DNA of 60,520 nt, from assembly GCA_963922775.1 (NCBI GenBank), contig CAWUJG010000004.1, forward strand, positions 1 through 60,520. Reading direction: 5' to 3'. Shown in pieces: positions 56,031 to 60,520 of the stretch. Numbering within the stretch: the stretch's first letter is position 1; each line of letters starts with the position of its first letter. A program made the translations under genes and the position numbers. The notes under the pieces were generated by a model, which was given only the letters and a program-made list of their open reading frames with translations, had not been told where the DNA came from and did no database searches. Origin of the DNA: JAHDDH01 sp963922775 (GTDB lineage Bacteria; Bacteroidota; Bacteroidia; Cytophagales; Amoebophilaceae).

Positions 56031-57836
56031 TTATGTTTTGTTTTCTTCATTTGTTATTTCTTTATCCAACTGTTTTTTAATTGCTGCTAAAGCTTCTAAA
56101 TCACCTAGTGTAGATTTTGAAGATTGATTACTAAGAGTATTATATTCTTTTTTCTTTTCTTGTTTTTCTTTTTTATCATTTTTTGCTTTACTTTTTTCTA
56201 ATGATTTTAGATTATATGAAAGCATAATTTTTTTATTTTGTCTTGCTATCTCCAATATTTTACATTCTATTGTATCTCCTATTTTTATTTCTTTATCGCT
56301 ATCTGGCACATAATTTTTTTTTAAAATAAATCCTTCTAATCCATAAGGAAGCTCTACAACTATTCCATTATCTACCATTTTTGTCACATTACCTTTGCAT
56401 GTACTGTTAATTTTAAATATATCTTCAAAAATATCCCATGGATTCTGCTCTAACTGTTTAAGGCCTAGAGATAGTTTTTTTTTTTCAACATCCACATCTA
56501 ACACCATAATTTCTATTTCTTGGTTTAGTTTAATAATGTCTGCAGGATTTTTAATTTTATTTGTCCAAGACATATCAGATACATGTAGAAGACCATCTAC
56601 ACCTTCTTCTAAGGCTATAAATACACCAAAATCCATAATATTGATTACTTTTCCTTGATGTTTAGAATTTATAGGATATTTTTTTCTTATTTTCTCTGCA
56701 TCCCAAGGGTTACCTTTTAACTGTTTTATACCTAAAGATATTTTTTTTTCTTCTTTACATATAGTAAGTATTATAGCTTCAACTTCTTCTCCTAGCTTAA
56801 ATGATTCTAAAAATTTTTGTGCCTGGTAATGCTGTGACCATGTCATTTCTGAAATATGTATAAGCCCTTCTATATTAGGCAATACTTCTATAAAAATACC
56901 ATAATCTACTATGTTTACTATTTTTCCTTTTACCTTAGCACCTTCTACAATATTTTCTGGTAGATTATCCCATGGATTCGGCGTAAGTTGCTTCATGCCT
57001 AGAGATATTCTTTTTTTTTCTTCATCAAAATCTGTTACCACTACTTTTATTTTATCCCCTAGCTGTACTATTTCTTCAGGATGTGTAATACGATTCCAAG
57101 AAAGATCTGTAAGATATAATAAACCATCTACACCTCCTAAATCTACAAATACACCAAATTTTTTGATATTTTTTACAGTACCTTCTAAAATTTGTCCTTT
57201 TTCAATATTATTCATTATTTCTTGACGTTGTTTTTCATAAGCCCCTTCTATAAGTTTTTTGTGAGAAACAATGATATTATTATTGAAATGATTAATTTTA
57301 AGTACTTTAACATCTATATTTTTACCCAAAAAAACATCAAAATTTTGTACTGGTTTGATATCTACCTGAGATCCTGGTAAAAATGTTTCTATACCATCTA
57401 TATCCATTACAAACCCTCCTTTTACTCTACTTATTATAGTACCTTCAAGTATTGATCCATTTTTTTCTGCTTCTTCTATTTTTTTCCAAGCTTTAATTTT
57501 TTTTGCTTTTTTTCTAGATACAATTTGTTCTCCTTTTTTATTTTCTTGTTGTTCTATATACAGATCTATTTTTGTACCTATAGCAATATCTTTCATATCT
57601 TTAAACTCTACTATAGGAATGTTACAATCATATTTTGAAGCTGTACTTACAGTAACATTATTTTTATCGACATTAACTATAGTACCTTCTATAATACTAT
57701 AGTTTATAGCATCTGTAATGCTATTTTCCTCATACATTTTTTTTAGTACGATATTTTTTTCTTCAGAAAGAGTAATAGTATAAGGATGATAAGGTATTTT
57801 TATATTTTTTTTATATTTTATTGTTGAATTAGACAT
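56031..57836 (-). CDS. rpsA: 30S ribosomal protein S1
   Basis: 601 residues with six S1 RNA-binding domains. The four C-terminal ones are clear: GTVKNIKKFGVFVDLGGVDG, GKIVNIVDYGIFIEVLPN, GKVINIMDFGVFIALEEG and GNVTKMVDNGIVVELPYG. The two N-terminal ones, near residues 50 and 130, bind the ribosome. A charged lysine/glutamate tail follows ~550. S1 recruits mRNA during initiation. It starts divergently from recQ with 59 bp between the ATGs. Confidence 0.96.
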   Translation of the reverse strand: MSNSTIKYKKNIKIPYHPYTITLSEEKNIVLKKMYEENSITDAINYSIIEGTIVNVDKNNVTVSTASKYDCNIPIVEFKDMKDIAIGTKIDLYIEQQENKKGEQIVSRKKAKKIKAWKKIEEAEKNGSILEGTIISRVKGGFVMDIDGIETFLPGSQVDIKPVQNFDVFLGKNIDVKVLKINHFNNNIIVSHKKLIEGAYEKQRQEIMNNIEKGQILEGTVKNIKKFGVFVDLGGVDGLLYLTDLSWNRITHPEEIVQLGDKIKVVVTDFDEEKKRISLGMKQLTPNPWDNLPENIVEGAKVKGKIVNIVDYGIFIEVLPNIEGLIHISEMTWSQHYQAQKFLESFKLGEEVEAIILTICKEEKKISLGIKQLKGNPWDAEKIRKKYPINSKHQGKVINIMDFGVFIALEEGVDGLLHVSDMSWTNKIKNPADIIKLNQEIEIMVLDVDVEKKKLSLGLKQLEQNPWDIFEDIFKINSTCKGNVTKMVDNGIVVELPYGLEGFILKKNYVPDSDKEIKIGDTIECKILEIARQNKKIMLSYNLKSLEKSKAKNDKKEKQEKKKEYNTLSNQSSKSTLGDLEALAAIKKQLDKEITNEENKT

Positions 57837-57895
57837 AAAGTTTTCTCTAATTTAGGGGATAATGTAAGTAATAAATAATTTATAGATGTACAAGA

Positions 57896-59830
57896 ATGAA
57901 AAACAATAACAAATATAATAATAAATCATTGATGTATCAAACGCTCAAAAAATATTGGGGGTATACTACATTTCGTTCTTTACAAGAAGAGATTATAACA
58001 GAGGTATTATTAAAGAAAGATGTTCTAGCACTTTTGCCCACAGGTGGAGGAAAATCAATATGTTTTCAAGTACCTGCTATGATGGATCCTGGTATCTGTA
58101 TAGTGGTATCACCTTTAGTAGCTTTAATGAAAGACCAAGTACATCAACTACAAAAACGCCATATTCGTGCAGAAAGTATTTCCGCTGATAAGGATAAAGC
58201 AACAATTGAAAATATTTTAGATACCTGCATTAATGGAGATATTAAATTTTTATATGTATCTCCTGAAAGGCTACAAACCCAAATTTTACAAGAAAAGGTA
58301 AAATATATGAATGTGAATCTATTAGCTATAGATGAAGCACATTGTATTTCTCAGTGGGGATATGATTTTAGACCTTCTTATTTATCTATTGCTATATTCA
58401 GAGAAATTTTACCTCAGCAAGTCAATGTAATTGCATTAACTGCTACTGCAACAAATAATGTAAAGGAAGATATACAAGAAAAACTATTATTTAAAGCAAA
58501 AAATGTATTACAAAAAAGTTTTAGCCGAAAAAATTTAGCCTATATCGTCAAAAAAACAACAAATAAGAGACAAGTACTCATTAATATTCTACAAAAAATA
58601 CCAGGAACAGCTATAGTATATGTAAATACACGTAAAAAAACAGAAATAATAGCCCATTATTTACAAAATTGTGGCATTTCTGCAGATTATTACCATGCAG
58701 GTATAGCTCATGATGAGCGTACAAAAAAACAACATGCATGGATTGGAGATAGCATACGTGTAATTGTGGCTACCAATGCTTTTGGCATGGGTATTGATAA
58801 ACCCAATGTACGAGTAGTAGTACATTTAGATTTACCTACAACACTTGAGGCCTATTACCAAGAAGCAGGTAGAGCAGGTAGAGATGAACAAAAAGCCTAT
58901 GCTATTGTACTATATGAACAGCATGATGTAGATATATTGGATGATATATCTATAGAAGAATATCCATCCATAGGAAAGATAAAAAAAATTTATCAGCACC
59001 TTATAGACTACTACCGCATAGCAGTAGGCAGCCTTCAGCATAAAGAAGCAAGCTTTGATTTTGATATATATCATTTTGCTGATAAAAACAATATTACACA
59101 AAAAGAGACCTATATAGGTATAAAAAAATTAGCAGCAGAAGGATTAGTAGAAGTTACAGAAAATTTTTTTAAGCCATCAGAAATAAAAATTGTAGTTACT
59201 AGAAAATATTTACAAAGCTTTTTAAGACAAAATACGGCATACAGACTAATATTAAGCCATATTTTACGTATTTATGGTGGAAAATTATTTACAGAAGGAA
59301 GTAAAATTATAGAATGCCAAATTGCAAAAATAGCAAAGATAACCTCAGAAGAAGTGATAAAACAATTATATAATTTACATAATAGGGAAATTATAGCCTA
59401 TCACCCACAAAAAGCAATACCACAAATTGCCTTTATTTCTGCCGTATATAGCCCTCAAAACTTACCTTTTAACAAAAAGAAGTACCAAAAATTGAAATAT
59501 ATAACACAGCAAAAAGTTAATAGTATACAAAATTATGTTACACATCAACATCGGTGTAGAGAGCAATTATTATTAGCCTATTTTGGGGAAATGTCTTACA
59601 AAGCATGTAAACAGTGTGATATCTGTAGAAGTATACAGAAAAAATTCGAAAAATATCCTCGTGAAATCATCTTACAAATTAAAAAAGGCAATAATACTAT
59701 AGTAGGACTTAAAAATTATTTTCAGATAGCTATAGATCAAGAAAAAAATTTTTTAAATATGCTACAGCATATGCTTAATCAGGAGTATATTAAATACAGT
59801 AGTATTAAGGGATATTTTTTTATATGTTGA
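57896..59830 (+). CDS. recQ: ATP-dependent DNA helicase RecQ
   Basis: 644 residues. Helicase motif I is LPTGGGKSICFQ near residue 50, DEAH box AIDEAHCISQWGYDFRPSY near 145, motif VI QEAGRAGRDE near 320. The RecQ zinc site ends in CREQLLLAYFGE..CKQCDIC near residue 570. A short tail with helical content replaces a full HRDC domain, which is not obvious. It unwinds recombination and fork intermediates. The gene is intact, as are radA, dprA and polA. Confidence 0.94.
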   Translation: MKNNNKYNNKSLMYQTLKKYWGYTTFRSLQEEIITEVLLKKDVLALLPTGGGKSICFQVPAMMDPGICIVVSPLVALMKDQVHQLQKRHIRAESISADKDKATIENILDTCINGDIKFLYVSPERLQTQILQEKVKYMNVNLLAIDEAHCISQWGYDFRPSYLSIAIFREILPQQVNVIALTATATNNVKEDIQEKLLFKAKNVLQKSFSRKNLAYIVKKTTNKRQVLINILQKIPGTAIVYVNTRKKTEIIAHYLQNCGISADYYHAGIAHDERTKKQHAWIGDSIRVIVATNAFGMGIDKPNVRVVVHLDLPTTLEAYYQEAGRAGRDEQKAYAIVLYEQHDVDILDDISIEEYPSIGKIKKIYQHLIDYYRIAVGSLQHKEASFDFDIYHFADKNNITQKETYIGIKKLAAEGLVEVTENFFKPSEIKIVVTRKYLQSFLRQNTAYRLILSHILRIYGGKLFTEGSKIIECQIAKIAKITSEEVIKQLYNLHNREIIAYHPQKAIPQIAFISAVYSPQNLPFNKKKYQKLKYITQQKVNSIQNYVTHQHRCREQLLLAYFGEMSYKACKQCDICRSIQKKFEKYPREIILQIKKGNNTIVGLKNYFQIAIDQEKNFLNMLQHMLNQEYIKYSSIKGYFFIC

Positions 59831-60087
59831 TGGGAGTATATCATTTATTTATCTCCTCCCTAGAGTAGGATAAATTTGGATCTTGAACTTTGGAATTCTT
59901 TATTAAGTTTTCAATATCAGTAATTTTTTGTCTTTACAGTACATACTGTTTAGTTATTTTCTATTACTTTTTTTGTATTTAAATTTTTTTATATTCATGC
60001 TGTGTTATTACTGATTTGTTTTAAATTTAAAGCAGTGCTCTAAGAGAGCCGAAAAAATATTCTAAAATTTTTTAAAAAGCATTTTTT

Positions 60088-60520
60088 ATGTCAACATCAA
60101 ATAATTTACCCCATAACCTCGGCTATCCCTTAGAATTTGCAAACCCCACCTACGATATATCCTTCAAACAACTATTTGGGAATATAGAAAATGAAAGGAT
60201 AATAATAGATTTTATCAACACTCTATTTGACTTTGAAGGAGCAAATACTATAACAGGACTCGAAGTATTTAATACAGAAAACATCCCCTTACCAGGCATG
60301 AAAAAAAAAAGCAGTGTAGATGTAAAATACCTTTATAAAGCCACAACACAAAAAGGCCAAGTAATAATAGAAATGCAACGAGCCAATCCCACCTACTTCA
60401 TTGATCGGCTTCAATACTATACTGCCTACTCGCTATGCAATACGGTAAATTCTTTTACCCTTAAAAAACAAGAAGAGAAAAAATTACGTTCACCTTATGC
60501 TATCTCTCCCATATATACCT
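60088..60520 (+). CDS. Rpn family nuclease / transposase, 3' end outside window
   Basis: A partial gene from the ATG at 60088, 144 codons seen. From LGYPLEFANPTYDISFKQLFG on, it matches the gene at 48433-49614 in nearly every residue and most bases. It includes the core KSSVDVKYLY and GQVIIEMQRA (E-x-Q). It lies in opposite orientation to that copy, so the pair forms a large inverted repeat of about 10.5 kb spacing. The N-terminal dozen residues (MSTSNNLPHN) differ. Confidence 0.88.
   Translation, partial: MSTSNNLPHNLGYPLEFANPTYDISFKQLFGNIENERIIIDFINTLFDFEGANTITGLEVFNTENIPLPGMKKKSSVDVKYLYKATTQKGQVIIEMQRANPTYFIDRLQYYTAYSLCNTVNSFTLKKQEEKKLRSPYAISPIYT

Noticed and set aside
59831..59862. GGGAG ... 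CTCCC hairpin after recQ as a terminator
   Set aside because: Only a 5-bp stem with an unpaired loop of about 19 bases and no U-run.
48433..60520. A composite transposon carrying topA to recQ between the two inverted Rpn genes
   Set aside because: The enclosed genes are core housekeeping genes in an order normal for Bacteroidetes; no terminal repeats or target duplications are seen.
1..60520. CRISPR arrays, rRNA genes, a replication origin
   Set aside because: I looked for regularly spaced direct repeats, rRNA segments and DnaA-box clusters and saw none; the only short tandem array is the ATACA tract.

Overview
This window is a chromosomal segment of a very AT-rich bacterium of the phylum Bacteroidetes, most likely an obligate intracellular symbiont. 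The Bacteroidetes signs are the fused lpxC-fabZ gene in an lpxD / lpxC-fabZ / lpxA operon, a DksA/TraR-type protein without its zinc cysteines, few Shine-Dalgarno sequences, and the run ftsY - lptC - two small envelope proteins - topA. The symbiont signs are low G+C by eye, poly-A/T tracts inside genes, decayed genes, four Rpn/PD-(D/E)XK 'transposase' genes in 60 kb, and a STAND-like TPR protein. The style resembles Amoebophilus/Cardinium-type symbionts, but no marker here proves the genus.

Layout: 1-2.7 kb holds the end of a STAND/TPR gene and an Rpn gene. 2.7-23.1 kb is housekeeping: obgE, adk, an E2 acyltransferase with an altered catalytic motif, dprA, a DksA-like gene with rluB, ftsK-pyrD, a beta-barrel protein, the proteolysis run hslU-lon-rseP, radA, argS and gltS. 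23.1-26.5 kb is accessory: a second Rpn gene and the broken gene of a lipoprotein-like P-loop GTPase. 26.5-33.1 kb holds comF, the lipid A operon, a small P-loop kinase-like gene, thiM and a cation/proton antiporter. 33.2-36 kb is the most unusual locus. There a lipoprotein gene with a deaminase-like C-terminus is held out of frame by a pentanucleotide repeat directly behind its start. A small secreted protein gene and a hairpin terminator follow it.

36-48.2 kb is core again: folA, HIT, polA, tsaD, murB, a PiT-like permease, pepP, DUF3108, tatA, a TrpF-like protein, a TPR lipoprotein and trx. A third Rpn gene (48.4-49.6 kb) is nearly identical to a fourth that runs off the right end in opposite orientation. 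Between them lie sua5/tsaC, topA, an envelope gene frameshifted at a 13-base homopolymer, a small lipoprotein, lptC, ftsY, tRNA-Cys, rpsA and recQ.

Together the genes describe a cell that keeps lipid A assembly and export, peptidoglycan precursor synthesis, full DNA polymerase I, tRNA t6A formation and inner-membrane proteolysis. It imports glutamate and probably phosphate. The best candidate for a new system is the 33.2-36 kb locus: a putative phase-variable, surface-anchored deaminase-like effector with a candidate immunity or partner protein.
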